A DNA stretch of 64,000 bases from DATAEG01 sp963703085 (GTDB lineage: Bacteria > Actinomycetota > Actinomycetes > Mycobacteriales > Jatrophihabitantaceae). Location of the stretch: NCBI GenBank assembly GCA_963703085.1, contig OY969789.1, positions 2,728,001-2,792,000 on the forward strand. The letters run 5' to 3'. Both the position numbers and the translations under genes were made by a program. The notes beneath the pieces are model-generated. The model had not been told where the DNA came from. It searched no databases and worked only from the letters and a program-made list of their open reading frames with translations. The number at the start of each line of letters is the position of its first letter. Position 1 is the first letter of the stretch. Shown here in pieces: positions 19,462 through 28,443 of this stretch.

Positions 19462-20481
19462 ATGTCGTTGCCGGCGGGGGAGCTCGAAGTCGCGACGTCG
19501 ACTGCCCTGCCCGGCGAGGGCGGCGCGGGACAGGCGCCCGGCGCGATCGAAGGTAGGTCGCTCTTCCAGATCGCCTTCGCGCAGCTGCGCAAGGACAAGA
19601 TCGCACTCACCGGTGGCGTCGTCGCTCTGCTGATCGTTCTCATCGCAATATTTGCCGGGCCGATCACCAAGATCTACGGACAGACCCCGACCCACCAGTA
19701 CGGGGACAACCAGAACCTCATCGATCCGAGCACGTTGATGCCCACCGGCTCCTTCGGCGGGATCCGCCCGGCACACTTGCTCGGCCTGAGCCCGGTGACC
19801 GGAAACGACGTGCTCGCCCAGCTGATCTACGGTGCGCGCACGTCGCTGATCATCTCGGTGCTGGCCACCACGCTATCCCTGGTGCTCGGCGTCTCACTGG
19901 GGCTCATCGCTGGGTACTACCGAGGCTGGCAGGACGGCGTCATCGCGCGAGTGATGGACACGCTGCTCGCCTTCCCCACGCTGCTGTTCTCCATCGCGCT
20001 GTTGACGGTGTTCTCGATCGTGCCGTCGTTCCTGGGGATGTCCGGCCAGGTGCTGCGGTTCGCGGTCATCATCTTCGTGCTCGGTTTCTTCGGGTTCCCG
20101 TACATCGGCCGCATCGTGCGCGGTCAGGTGCTCTCCATCCGGGAGAAGGAGTTCGTCGACGCCTCCCGAAGTCTCGGTGCGTCGAATTACCGGATCATCA
20201 CCAGGGAGATCTTTCCGAACGTGCTCGGGCCGATCCTGGTGTACGCCACGTTGACGATTCCGAACTACATGCTCGGCGAAGCAGGGCTTTCCTATCTCGG
20301 TGTCGGCGTGCTGCCGCCGACTGTGTCCTGGGGTCAGATGCTCAGCGATGCCGGCAACTACTTCCAGGTCGACCCGGCCTACCTCTTCTGCCCGGGTCTG
20401 GCGATCTTCATTTCCGTCATGGCGTTCAACCTGTTCGGTGACGGACTGCGCGATGCGCTCGACCCGAAGTCGACGCGCTGA
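19462..20481 (+). CDS. Oligopeptide ABC transporter permease, DppC type (system B)
   Basis: 339 aa permease with a long polar N-terminus, six predicted TM segments, the EAA loop REKEFVDASRSLGASNYRIITREIFPN and the C-terminal GDGLRDALDPKSTR. ATG 19462 follows GAGGAG at about 11 nt. It opens system B, whose order (DppC, binding protein, DppB, DppD, DppF) differs from system A. From memory, this matches a conserved Streptomyces cluster near typA. Confidence 0.92.
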   Translation: MSLPAGELEVATSTALPGEGGAGQAPGAIEGRSLFQIAFAQLRKDKIALTGGVVALLIVLIAIFAGPITKIYGQTPTHQYGDNQNLIDPSTLMPTGSFGGIRPAHLLGLSPVTGNDVLAQLIYGARTSLIISVLATTLSLVLGVSLGLIAGYYRGWQDGVIARVMDTLLAFPTLLFSIALLTVFSIVPSFLGMSGQVLRFAVIIFVLGFFGFPYIGRIVRGQVLSIREKEFVDASRSLGASNYRIITREIFPNVLGPILVYATLTIPNYMLGEAGLSYLGVGVLPPTVSWGQMLSDAGNYFQVDPAYLFCPGLAIFISVMAFNLFGDGLRDALDPKSTR

Positions 20482-20564
20482 TGTCGACCGAACCGGCATG
20501 CCACCGAACGGAGTTCGAGCAGCTCGCGGGAGCAGCACAGCACACGGCGTAACAAGCATGAGAA

Positions 20565-20590
20565 CCAGCCGCAGGCCCATCTGCGGCTGG
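20565..20590 (+). other. Intergenic hairpin before the system B binding protein
   Basis: CCAGCCGCAG pairs perfectly with CTGCGGCTGG across a 6-nt loop, 28 bp before the ATG. It could be a processing site or transcript stabiliser, and it is not U-tailed. Confidence 0.5.
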
Positions 20591-20618
20591 GACGCACTAG
20601 AAAGGTGAGAATCGACCG

Positions 20619-22406
20619 ATGAGAATGCAATCCAAGCTGGCTATCGGGGTCACTGTGTTGACCGCGGTAGCGCTGATGGCTGGCTGTAGCAGCAGCGGCG
20701 GCGGCGATAAGAACAGCAGTGAATCCCGGGTGACCTCCGCGCAGGGCGGCACGCAGTCCTCGAAGCCGGCGTACAACGCGGCGTTCGACAAGGTGGTCAA
20801 CCCGTCCACGAAGTCCGGTGGAACGCTGAAGTTGCTGGCTTCGGTGGATTGCGACTCCTGGGACCCGGGCCGTACCTATTACGGCTGGTGCTGGAACATG
20901 CAGCGGCTGTTCACCCGGTCCTTGATGGGCTACACCGTCCTCAACGGCACCCAGTTCAAGTTGGCGCCGGACCTGGCCACGGCGGCAGGTCAGCACAACG
21001 CCGACTTCACGGAGTGGAAGTACACGTTGAAGGACGGCCTGAAGTGGTCGGACGGTAAGCCGATCACGCCGATGGACGTCAAGTACGGCCTGGAGCGGTT
21101 GTTCGCGACTGACGTGATCAGCGGTGGCCCGACTTCCTACTTCACCGGCGCGATCGCGCACCCGAAGGACTACAAGGGCCCGTACAAGAGTGGCGACCTG
21201 GACACGATCACCACGACGGACAAGGACATCACCATCAAGTTGGCCAGCCCGAACGCCGACTTCGACTGGTTGATGGCGATGGCTGCGTCAGCTCCGGTGC
21301 CGTACAAGACCGAAGGCGGAACCGGCTTCGTCGGTGCGACCTACACCAAGCACCCGTTGTCGTCCGGCCCGTTCATGATCCAGTCGTATTCTCCGGCGAA
21401 GCAGATCACGTTCGTGCGTAACCCGAACTGGAGTCAGAGCACGGACACCGTCCACAAGCCGCTGGTGAACGAGATCGACATGACCATCGACACCAGCTTG
21501 ACCGACATCGACAACAAGCTGGAGGCCGGCCAGGCAGACGCAGCCGCGGACGGCAAGGGTGTGCAGGCGGCCTTCCAGACGAAGATCCTCACCGATCCGA
21601 CTCTGAAGAAGAACGCCGATGACCCGGTGACGGCGTTCGCTCGCTACGTCTCAGTGATGCCTTCGGTGGTGCCGAACCTGCACTGCCGGTTGGCGATCTT
21701 CTACGCCTTCGACAAGGCGGCCTACATCCGCGCGTACGGCGGCCCGACAGCTGGCGAGGCGGCCGGGTCGATGACTCCGCCGGGCATTCCCGGATACGAC
21801 CCGAACTACAACCCGTACCCGTCCGGATCCGGCAACACCGGTGACGTGGCGAAGGCAAAGAACGAGTTGAAGCTCTGCGGCAAGCCGAACGGCTTCAACA
21901 TCAAGTACGCCTACGCCACTCCGAGTGACCAGGCAGTGAAGGCGTTCACCTCCGAGCAGCAGGCGTTGGCTCGGGTCGGCATCAAGGCCACCCCGATCAC
22001 CCAGGATGGCTCGACCTACTACAGCACCTTCATCGGCAACCCGGCCAACATCAAGAACCAGCAGATCGGTATGGCCACCGCCGCCTGGGGTGCGGACTAC
22101 CCGACCGGCACCGGCTACTACCAGTCGATTGCCAACGGCAACGCCCGCTATCCGAACGGAACGTCGAACTACCCCAGCCTCAACGACCCCACGGTCAACC
22201 AGATCCTCGACGCCGCGCCCGCAGGCAAGGCGACCGACGACGACTGGAAGAAGCTGGACCAGGCAGTCATGGCCAGCGGTGTGTACTTGCCGATTCTCTA
22301 CGGCAAGACGCTGTACTACCGCGGACCCCGATTGACGAACGCCACCTGCGACAACGCACTGGCGTTCGGCATCTACGACTTCGTCAACGTCGGAGTCAAC
22401 GGCTGA
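20619..22406 (+). CDS. Oligopeptide-binding lipoprotein (SBP family 5, system B)
   Basis: 595-aa extracytoplasmic binding protein with a lipoprotein signal (lipobox LMAGC) and a Ser/Gly-rich linker. YTLKDGLKWSDGKPI is the family 5 signature. Several Cys residues (DCDSWDPG, YGWCWN, NLHCRLAI, LKLCG, ATCDN) could form disulfides outside the cell. ATG 20619 follows AAAGGTGAG. It resembles the LpqW/OppA group found near typA in Actinobacteria. Specificity for di-, oligopeptides or another ligand cannot be read from the sequence. Confidence 0.92.
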   Translation: MRMQSKLAIGVTVLTAVALMAGCSSSGGGDKNSSESRVTSAQGGTQSSKPAYNAAFDKVVNPSTKSGGTLKLLASVDCDSWDPGRTYYGWCWNMQRLFTRSLMGYTVLNGTQFKLAPDLATAAGQHNADFTEWKYTLKDGLKWSDGKPITPMDVKYGLERLFATDVISGGPTSYFTGAIAHPKDYKGPYKSGDLDTITTTDKDITIKLASPNADFDWLMAMAASAPVPYKTEGGTGFVGATYTKHPLSSGPFMIQSYSPAKQITFVRNPNWSQSTDTVHKPLVNEIDMTIDTSLTDIDNKLEAGQADAAADGKGVQAAFQTKILTDPTLKKNADDPVTAFARYVSVMPSVVPNLHCRLAIFYAFDKAAYIRAYGGPTAGEAAGSMTPPGIPGYDPNYNPYPSGSGNTGDVAKAKNELKLCGKPNGFNIKYAYATPSDQAVKAFTSEQQALARVGIKATPITQDGSTYYSTFIGNPANIKNQQIGMATAAWGADYPTGTGYYQSIANGNARYPNGTSNYPSLNDPTVNQILDAAPAGKATDDDWKKLDQAVMASGVYLPILYGKTLYYRGPRLTNATCDNALAFGIYDFVNVGVNG

Positions 22407-22456
22407 TTGAAGCCGAGTGTCCTTGTGACTGCTTGATCTGAGAGAAGGGAAGCCCT

Positions 22457-22490
22457 GGTGGGTCGGCCCGGGAAACCGGACCGGCCCACC
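22457..22490 (+). other. Intergenic hairpin with GAAA tetraloop between binding protein and permease
   Basis: GGTGGGTCGGCCCGG and CCGGACCGGCCCACC pair at 14 of 15 positions (one G-U, one C-A mismatch), closed by GAAA, a GNRA tetraloop. It lacks a U-tract and the operon continues 15 bp later. An attenuator or 3'-stabiliser that keeps binding-protein mRNA above permease mRNA is the likely role. Confidence 0.65.
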
Positions 22491-22504
22491 ACGGCGCCTA
22501 CATC

Positions 22505-23518
22505 ATGCTGCGATATGTGATCCGCCGGCTGATCGGCTCGGTGATCGTCATCTGGGTCGTGAGCGTCGTGACGTTCGCGATCTTCCAGCTGTCGCCGGCG
22601 TTGTCACACACCTCGCCGGTGTACTACTACGTCGGCAAGGTGCCGTTCCCGCCCGGCTCGTTGCAGCTGAAGCTGCTCGAGCACCGGTTCGGCTTCGACA
22701 AGCCCATCCCGGCGCAGTACTGGGATTGGCTGCACGGCATCCTGTTCGGTCGCACTATCACCGACGGGACGAGTTCGCCGATCCACTGCGGGGCGCCCTG
22801 CCTCGGCTACTCCTTCCGGCTGAACACTGCGGTGAACACCTTGATCGGTCAGTCCATCCCGGTCAGCCTCGGGTTGGCCGCCGGTGCTGCGTTCCTGTGG
22901 CTGGTCGGCGGCGTCACGATCGGCACGTTCTCGGGTCTGCGGCCCGGCTCGCTCGTCGACCGGGCCGGAATGACGATGGCCCTGGTGGCCGTCTCGCTGC
23001 CCATCTTCTTCACCGGACCGCTGCTGTTGCTCGTCTTCGAGTACAAGTTGAAGTGGCTGGCGAATCTTAGTTATGTCGGCATCACCAACAACCCGTTCCA
23101 GTGGTTCAAGAGCCTGCTGTTGCCCTGGATCGCTCTGGCGTTCCTGTTCGCTGCGCTGTACGCCCGGCTGACCCGAGCCAACGTCATGGAGACAATGGGG
23201 GAGGACTATGTCCGAACCGCGCGCGCCAAAGGCCTTCCGCGGCGCACTGTCGTGGTCAAACACGGGCTGCGCGCCGCCCTCACCCCGATCGCGACCATCT
23301 TCGGTATCGACCTGGGCACCCTGATCGGGACTACGGTGATCACCGAACAGGTGTTCAACCTCCGTGGTCTGGGGTGGTTGTCGGTGCAGTCCATTCGTCA
23401 GCAGGACCTGCCGGTCATCATGGGCGTCACGATCGTTGCGGCGCTCGCTCTGGTGTTCGCCAACCTGGTCGTCGACATCCTGTACGCGGTCATCGACCCG
23501 CGGGTCAGCTACAGCTAG
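22505..23518 (+). CDS. Oligopeptide ABC transporter permease, DppB type (system B)
   Basis: 337 aa, with TM1 at about residues 10-30, a long first external loop with two Cys (PIHCGAPCLG), then five more TM segments. The EAA loop is YVRTARAKGLPRRTVVVKHGLRAALTP and the C-terminal segment is VVDILYAVIDPRV. ATG 22505 starts just after the tetraloop hairpin. The next gene begins 12 bp downstream. Confidence 0.92.
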   Translation: MLRYVIRRLIGSVIVIWVVSVVTFAIFQLSPALSHTSPVYYYVGKVPFPPGSLQLKLLEHRFGFDKPIPAQYWDWLHGILFGRTITDGTSSPIHCGAPCLGYSFRLNTAVNTLIGQSIPVSLGLAAGAAFLWLVGGVTIGTFSGLRPGSLVDRAGMTMALVAVSLPIFFTGPLLLLVFEYKLKWLANLSYVGITNNPFQWFKSLLLPWIALAFLFAALYARLTRANVMETMGEDYVRTARAKGLPRRTVVVKHGLRAALTPIATIFGIDLGTLIGTTVITEQVFNLRGLGWLSVQSIRQQDLPVIMGVTIVAALALVFANLVVDILYAVIDPRVSYS

Positions 23519-23530
23519 GAGTCGCTGCGC

Positions 23531-24598
23531 GTGACAACCGAGGTATATGAAGAGTCGTCGACGACGGCTGAGAGCGGTCGGGCGTTCCTCACCGTCCGCG
23601 ATCTCAAGGTGCACTTCCGCACCAGCGATGGTGTGGTCAAGGCAGTCGACGGGTTGAGCTTCGACGTGGAGCGCGGGCAGACCCTGGGCATCGTCGGCGA
23701 GTCCGGATCGGGAAAGTCGGTGACCAGTCAGGCGATCCTCGGCCTGCACAAGGGTTCCAAGGCCAAGATCACTGGCGAGATCTGGCTGGCCGACACCGAA
23801 CTCGTCAGCGCCGACGAGAGCGACGTACGGGCGCTGCGCGGGGACGAGATGGCGATGATCTTCCAGGATCCGCTGTCCTCGTTGCACCCGTTCTACACGG
23901 TCGGCAGCCAGGTGGCCGAGGCCTACCTGGTGCACAACGATGTCGGCAAGAAGCAGGCCCGGGCCCGCACCATCGAGATGCTCGACCGCGTCGGCATCCC
24001 CAACCCGGACCGCCGCTACAGCGACTACCCCCATCAATTCTCCGGCGGCATGCGGCAGCGGGCGATGATCGCGATGGCCCTGGTCTGCAATCCGCGACTG
24101 CTGATCGCCGACGAGCCCACCACTGCGCTCGACGTGACCGTGCAGGCGCAGATCCTGGAACTGATGAAGGACCTGCAGAAGGAGTTCAACTCCGCGATCA
24201 TCCTGATCACTCACGACCTCGGCGTAGTGGCCGAAGCCTGCGATTCGGTCGTCGTCATGTACGGCGGGCAGTGCGTCGAGGCCGGTCGGGTGGACGACAT
24301 CTTCTACCGTCCCGAGATGCCCTATACCTGGGGTTTGCTGGGCTCGATGCCGCGCATGGATCGGACCCGCCAGGAGCGACTGCGCCCGATCGCCGGGCAG
24401 CCGCCGTCGTTGATCCAGGTGCCTACCGGATGCGTGTTCCACCCGCGCTGCGACTACAAGACGCATGTGCCGGACGCATCGTGTTTCAAGGTCCATCCCG
24501 ACCTGCTTCCGGTGGGCGACGGGCATGCGGTGCGATGCCACATCGATCCGGCCGAGCGCAAGCAGATCTGGGCCACCGACGTTTCCCCGGGGCTGTGA
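23531..24598 (+). CDS. Oligopeptide ABC transporter ATP-binding protein, DppD type
   Basis: 355 aa ATPase: Walker A GESGSGKS, signature FSGGMRQR, Walker B LLIADEPT, switch ITHD, and the C-terminal oligopeptide-transporter domain with CVFHPRCDY. It starts at GTG 23531, 12 bp after the permease gene. It corresponds to the first half of the fused ATPase in system A. Confidence 0.93.
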   Translation: MTTEVYEESSTTAESGRAFLTVRDLKVHFRTSDGVVKAVDGLSFDVERGQTLGIVGESGSGKSVTSQAILGLHKGSKAKITGEIWLADTELVSADESDVRALRGDEMAMIFQDPLSSLHPFYTVGSQVAEAYLVHNDVGKKQARARTIEMLDRVGIPNPDRRYSDYPHQFSGGMRQRAMIAMALVCNPRLLIADEPTTALDVTVQAQILELMKDLQKEFNSAIILITHDLGVVAEACDSVVVMYGGQCVEAGRVDDIFYRPEMPYTWGLLGSMPRMDRTRQERLRPIAGQPPSLIQVPTGCVFHPRCDYKTHVPDASCFKVHPDLLPVGDGHAVRCHIDPAERKQIWATDVSPGL

Positions 24599-24668
24599 TG
24601 GCCGGCTACGCACTGCGCCCGGCGGGCGCGTCACCCACGACCGTCGCGCACCAGGAAGGCCCGACTCG

Positions 24669-25850
24669 ATGACGTCGAACCCACCCGAGGACACCCCCGG
24701 CAAGCGCAGAGCCGCCGACGCCCACCCGGACGGCGCGTCCGCGCACCGCGAGGAGGCCGACACCACTCTGCATCCGGCCGCCGACGACCCGCAGGCGCTG
24801 CTCTCGGTGAACCGACTGCAACGGTTCTTCCCGATCAAGCGCGGCATCATCGTGCAGCGCCAGGTCGGCGCGGTGCGCGCCGTGGACGGGGTGTCGTTCT
24901 CGGTGCGCGCCGGTGAGACGCTCGGTCTGGTCGGCGAATCCGGATGTGGCAAGTCCACCGCCGGGCGCACCATCACCAAGCTGCTCGAACCGACCGGCGG
25001 GACCATTCGATTCGACGGCCGGGACGTCACGAGCCTGTCGCGGGGGCACATGCGCCCGCTGCGTCGCGAGGTCCAGATGATCTTCCAGGACCCGTACTCC
25101 TCGCTGAACCCGCGGCACACCATCGGCACCATCGTCGGCGCTCCGTACCACATCCAGGGCGTGAAGACCGAGCATGGAGTCAAGAAAGACGTGCAGCAGC
25201 TGATGGAGCGCGTCGGTCTGAACCCCGAGCACTACAACCGCTACCCGCACGAGTTCTCCGGCGGCCAGCGCCAGCGGATCGGGATCGCCCGGGCCATCGC
25301 ATTGCGGCCGAAGCTGATCGTGTGCGACGAGCCGGTGTCCGCACTCGACGTCTCGATCCAGGCGCAGGTGGTGAACCTGCTGGAAGACCTGCAGAGTGAG
25401 TACCAGCTCGCCTACGTCTTCGTGGCGCACGACCTGTCCGTGGTGCGGCACATCTCCGACCGGGTCGCGGTGATGTACCTCGGCAAGATCATGGAGCTGG
25501 CCGACCGAGACGAGCTCTACTCCGCGCCGATGCACCCGTACACGCACGCGCTCATGTCGGCGGTGCCGGTGCCCGACCCGCGCAAGGAAGCGCGACGCGA
25601 ACGGGTGCTGTTGGTCGGTGACCTGCCCAGCCCGATCAACCCGCCCAGTGGATGCGTCTTCCACACCCGGTGCCCGAAGTACAAGCTGCTCGACGCGAGC
25701 TCGCAGGAACGGTGCACCACGCAGGTACCGGAGCTCGAGGTCAAGCGGACCGGTCACTTCGCCGCCTGCCACTTCCCGGAGGTGCGTGAGGACATCGCCG
25801 CTGCCGAGGACGCCGGCGGCGCCAGCCTCGAGGTCGCCGGGTCGGCCTGA
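24669..25850 (+). CDS. Oligopeptide ABC transporter ATP-binding protein, DppF type
   Basis: 393 aa ATPase with Walker A GESGCGKS, signature FSGGQRQR, Walker B LIVCDEPV and the C-terminal CVFHTRCPKY. A polar extension of about 40 residues precedes the domain when ATG 24669 is used. It is the partner of the DppD gene 70 bp upstream and corresponds to the second half of the fused ATPase in system A. Last gene of system B. Confidence 0.93.
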   Translation: MTSNPPEDTPGKRRAADAHPDGASAHREEADTTLHPAADDPQALLSVNRLQRFFPIKRGIIVQRQVGAVRAVDGVSFSVRAGETLGLVGESGCGKSTAGRTITKLLEPTGGTIRFDGRDVTSLSRGHMRPLRREVQMIFQDPYSSLNPRHTIGTIVGAPYHIQGVKTEHGVKKDVQQLMERVGLNPEHYNRYPHEFSGGQRQRIGIARAIALRPKLIVCDEPVSALDVSIQAQVVNLLEDLQSEYQLAYVFVAHDLSVVRHISDRVAVMYLGKIMELADRDELYSAPMHPYTHALMSAVPVPDPRKEARRERVLLVGDLPSPINPPSGCVFHTRCPKYKLLDASSQERCTTQVPELEVKRTGHFAACHFPEVREDIAAAEDAGGASLEVAGSA

Positions 25851-25988
25851 CTACGCTCAGTTCGTGGCAGGTGCGGTGGACGAGCAGCGGTTAGCGCTTG
25901 TGCACGTCCAGCTTGACTCGACTGTCCCTGCCCGGCGCAACGTAGTGCACCGAGCACACCGGCCGGTCACCTGCCGGATGGGCTCACG

Positions 25989-26423
25989 ATGAGCGTCCCC
26001 GAGAAGGACCGAGTCGTGGTGGTGCTGTCGGTGGCTGTGCTGGTGGCCTGTGCAGCGTTGAGCGGCTTGCTCGAAGCGATGCTCGTCCCGGTGCGTGCGG
26101 GCACTGTCATCGTCCCGGTGTCCGTCGTGCTCGCAGTGTTGACGAACGTCGGCCTGCCGATGCTGGCCTGGTGGTCGGCGCGGGCGATGGTGGCCGCAGT
26201 GCTGCCCTTCGCCGTGTGGGTGCTGGTGGTGCTCCTGCTCAGTCAGTCCCGGCCGGAGGGCGATGTGCTGCTGCCCGGCGGGAAGACCGGCCTGACCTAT
26301 GTCTCCTACGGGCTGATGCTGGGCGGATTTATTGCCGGCATCGGCACCGTCGGATGGCTGTCCAGCCGATCTTCCACGCGCTCGCGAACCGTGCCGCGTC
26401 CGGCCACCACTATCCGTAGGTAG
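25989..26423 (+). CDS. Small integral membrane protein, four TM segments
   Basis: 144 aa with hydrophobic segments at about residues 9-30, 36-58, 62-85 and 100-125 and a basic C-terminus. The function is unknown. A small membrane protein in this position (between the peptide transporter and the ferredoxin/dap genes) is conserved in related gene orders (compare Rv1171 of M. tuberculosis, from memory). ATG 25989 is the only sensible start. Confidence 0.7.
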   Translation: MSVPEKDRVVVVLSVAVLVACAALSGLLEAMLVPVRAGTVIVPVSVVLAVLTNVGLPMLAWWSARAMVAAVLPFAVWVLVVLLLSQSRPEGDVLLPGGKTGLTYVSYGLMLGGFIAGIGTVGWLSSRSSTRSRTVPRPATTIRR

Positions 26424-26426
26424 CGT

Positions 26427-26975
26427 TCAGCTGATCGGCGGCGCGTCGGTGAACGGGGCCCGGTTGCCCTCGTCCAGCGCGTGGGACACCGCCGCGATCG
26501 CTGCGGGCGGCAGATCGGTCTCCACCAGCGTCGTACCGGGGAACCGGGACAGCTCGTTCTGCAGGTCGGCCAATGAAACGTGGCTGATCAGCAGCGCCAG
26601 GGCGGTACGGCCGGGCGGGACCGTTTCGCGCAGCTCGGCGATCTTCTCGTCCTTGATGCCGGTGTCGCGCAGCTTGGCCACCAGCGCACCGGTACCCGCG
26701 CCGGCGGCACCCACCACCAGTCCGAACGGGCCGGCCAGCAACGTCCCGAGCAGCAGCCCCCAGATGCCGCCGCTGAGCGCGCCGCGCCCAGGAGTGATGT
26801 CGGTCGTCTCGGTGACGTGCGTGTGCCCGTCGGTGTCGCGGCGGACCACCACCGCATCGTGCAGCTGAAGTTCCTGCTGCTTCTGCAGCCGGACGGCCAC
26901 GAGGAGGAACTCCTGGGCCTTCATCGGGTCGTCGAAGGAGATAACCAGGAGCTTCTGCGGCACGGCTTCGGTCAT
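26427..26975 (-). CDS. DUF1269-family protein
   Basis: 182 aa. It has an N-terminal alpha/beta domain (LLVISFDDPMKAQEFL...), a glycine-rich hydrophobic hairpin (GGIWGLLLGTLLAGPFGLVVGAAGAGTGAL, about residues 70-98) and a C-terminal domain with a degenerate repeat. This is the DUF1269 layout. Members are often described as membrane-associated and stress-related, but no reaction is established. It runs convergent to the upstream membrane protein gene with 3 bp between stops. ATG 26975 has TAGACT 6 nt upstream (leaderless). Confidence 0.8.
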   Translation of the reverse strand: MTEAVPQKLLVISFDDPMKAQEFLLVAVRLQKQQELQLHDAVVVRRDTDGHTHVTETTDITPGRGALSGGIWGLLLGTLLAGPFGLVVGAAGAGTGALVAKLRDTGIKDEKIAELRETVPPGRTALALLISHVSLADLQNELSRFPGTTLVETDLPPAAIAAVSHALDEGNRAPFTDAPPIS

Positions 26976-26981
26976 GTCGGC

Positions 26982-26987
26982 AGTCTA
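26982..26987 (-). promoter_or_regulatory. -10 element (TAGACT) of the DUF1269 gene, leaderless
   Basis: TANNNT ends 6 nt before ATG 26975. Confidence 0.5.
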
Positions 26988-26999
26988 CGGGCCGCACTG

Positions 27000-28008
27000 T
27001 TAACTGGCTCGATCCCAATATCGGTAGGTGTGATGCGGGTGATAGCCCAGGCTGCGGTACAGCCGCTGGGCGACCACGTTGTCCTGCTCGACTTGCAGGT
27101 AGCCGCGCACAGCCCGGTGTTCGCGCCGTGCCCACTCGGCCACCGCAGCCATCGCGGTTCGGGAGTGACCTTGCCCGCGTCGGCCGGCCGGCACTTCCAG
27201 GCAGGTGACACCGAGCCAGCCGTCGTCCACGACTCCGCGGACCACGGCCAGCACAGCACCGAGCCCGTCGTACACGGTCAGGAACGCCACCCGGTCGTGC
27301 CGGGTCAGGATGTCGACAGCGTCGGCCGGCGCGGAGCCGTCCCGGAAGGTGGCCAGCCATTGCGACGAGGGGCGTTCGGCGATCTCGACCTGGGCAGTCC
27401 GGCCGGGCGACGACGGCAGCAGATCCAGCCTGCCGACCAATACGTCGGTGACCGGTCCGGCCCGCCACACGCCGACATCGGCCTCGACACCGAGGTCGCG
27501 GTACGGGGTGTCGGCCAGGAAGGCGTCCAGCATGTGCCGCGCCGGCAGGGACACCTGGATTCGAGCCGGCAGCTCGCGGTCGGCATACCAACGGCTGACC
27601 CGCTGCAGCATCTCGTCCATCGGCATGCCCGGTGACTTGAGCGGGTAATGCGGAGTTGGCCCGGCCCGTCCAGCCACCCGACGCGCGCAGCAGCCAGCCG
27701 CCGATCTGCTCGGTCTCGGCCGGTCGCCAGCCGGCCGCCGCGATGCGGTCGAGTTGCAACTGCGCGGCGGTCGACGGCTCCACGACCCGGGCCACCGCCA
27801 CGGCGCTCAGGTCCACCTCGACCGGGCCGGTGTCGGTGGCGATGACAGCGCGGTCGGCACTCAGCTGAACGAGATCGCCCAGCACGTCGGTGAATCGCTT
27901 GCCGTCCGGGCCGGTGCGGGCCGGGCTGCCCGGCTCGACTGTGACGCCGAGCACGCGGCGCACCACAACTCGCCGCCCCACCCACTCCGGCCGGATCACA
28001 CGCGGCAT
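27000..28008 (-). pseudogene. GNAT acetyltransferase, one-base frameshift
   Basis: Read across the shift this is a ~336-aa protein: an N-terminal SH3-like domain (about 1-75, WVGRRVVVRR...), then the segment GGWLLRASGGWTGRANSALP, then a GNAT domain with the acetyl-CoA loop RRGQGHSRTAM and LYRSLGY. This matches actinobacterial Rv0428c-like acetyltransferases. The 5' frame (from ATG 28008) runs to GRANSALP and the 3' frame resumes at PLKSPGMPMDE. Removing one C from the CCC run at 27643-27645 joins them exactly where relatives are continuous. No other lesion is visible, so a sequencing indel is as likely as a true pseudogene. It is divergent from the ferredoxin gene. Confidence 0.75.
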
Positions 28009-28083
28009 ACTAAGCGGGTCGCCGCAGGGCTCGTCCCGGCGGTGCCCGCAGGTAACCGTCCGCCAGGAGAACGAGGGACCGCA

Positions 28084-28409
28084 GTGACCTACGTGATCGC
28101 CGAGCCGTGTGTCGATGTCCTCGACCGGGCGTGCATCGAGGAATGTCCCGTGGACTGCATCTACGAGGGCAACCGGATGCTGTACATCCACCCGGACGAG
28201 TGTGTGGACTGTGGCGCCTGCGAACCGGTCTGCCCGTTGAGGCGATCTTCTACGAGGACGACCTGCCGGAGAAGTGGAACGACTACTTGCAGGCGAACGT
28301 GGACTTCTTCGACGAGCTGGGCTCGCCGGGAGGCGCGGCCAAGGTGGGCAAGACCGATTCCGACGCCGCCATCGTTGTCGCGCTGCCGCCGCAGGCCGCC
28401 GAACACTGA
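28084..28409 (+). pseudogene. Seven-iron ferredoxin (FdxC type), one-base frameshift
   Basis: Small electron carrier with one [3Fe-4S] and one [4Fe-4S] cluster. The N-terminal half is textbook: CVDVLDRACIEECPVDCIYEG and CVDCGACEPVCP. The frame then breaks: the conserved continuation VEAIFYEDDLPEKWNDY is in the next frame, ending at 28409 with the usual SPGGAAKVGK...ALPPQ tail. One missing G near 28231-28238 (CCCGTTGAG where CCGGTTGAG fits) explains it. Because ferredoxins of this type are core genes, an assembly error is more likely than loss. In relatives the next gene is dapC; here it is not. GTG 28084 is the start. Confidence 0.85.
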
Positions 28410-28443
28410 TCGGCCCGACGAGCCCGCCGCCGCTACCGCTGTC

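Noticed and set aside
22604..25183. 859-codon minus-strand open frame
   Set aside because: Antisense to three oligopeptide transporter genes that have full motif support; high-GC shadow.
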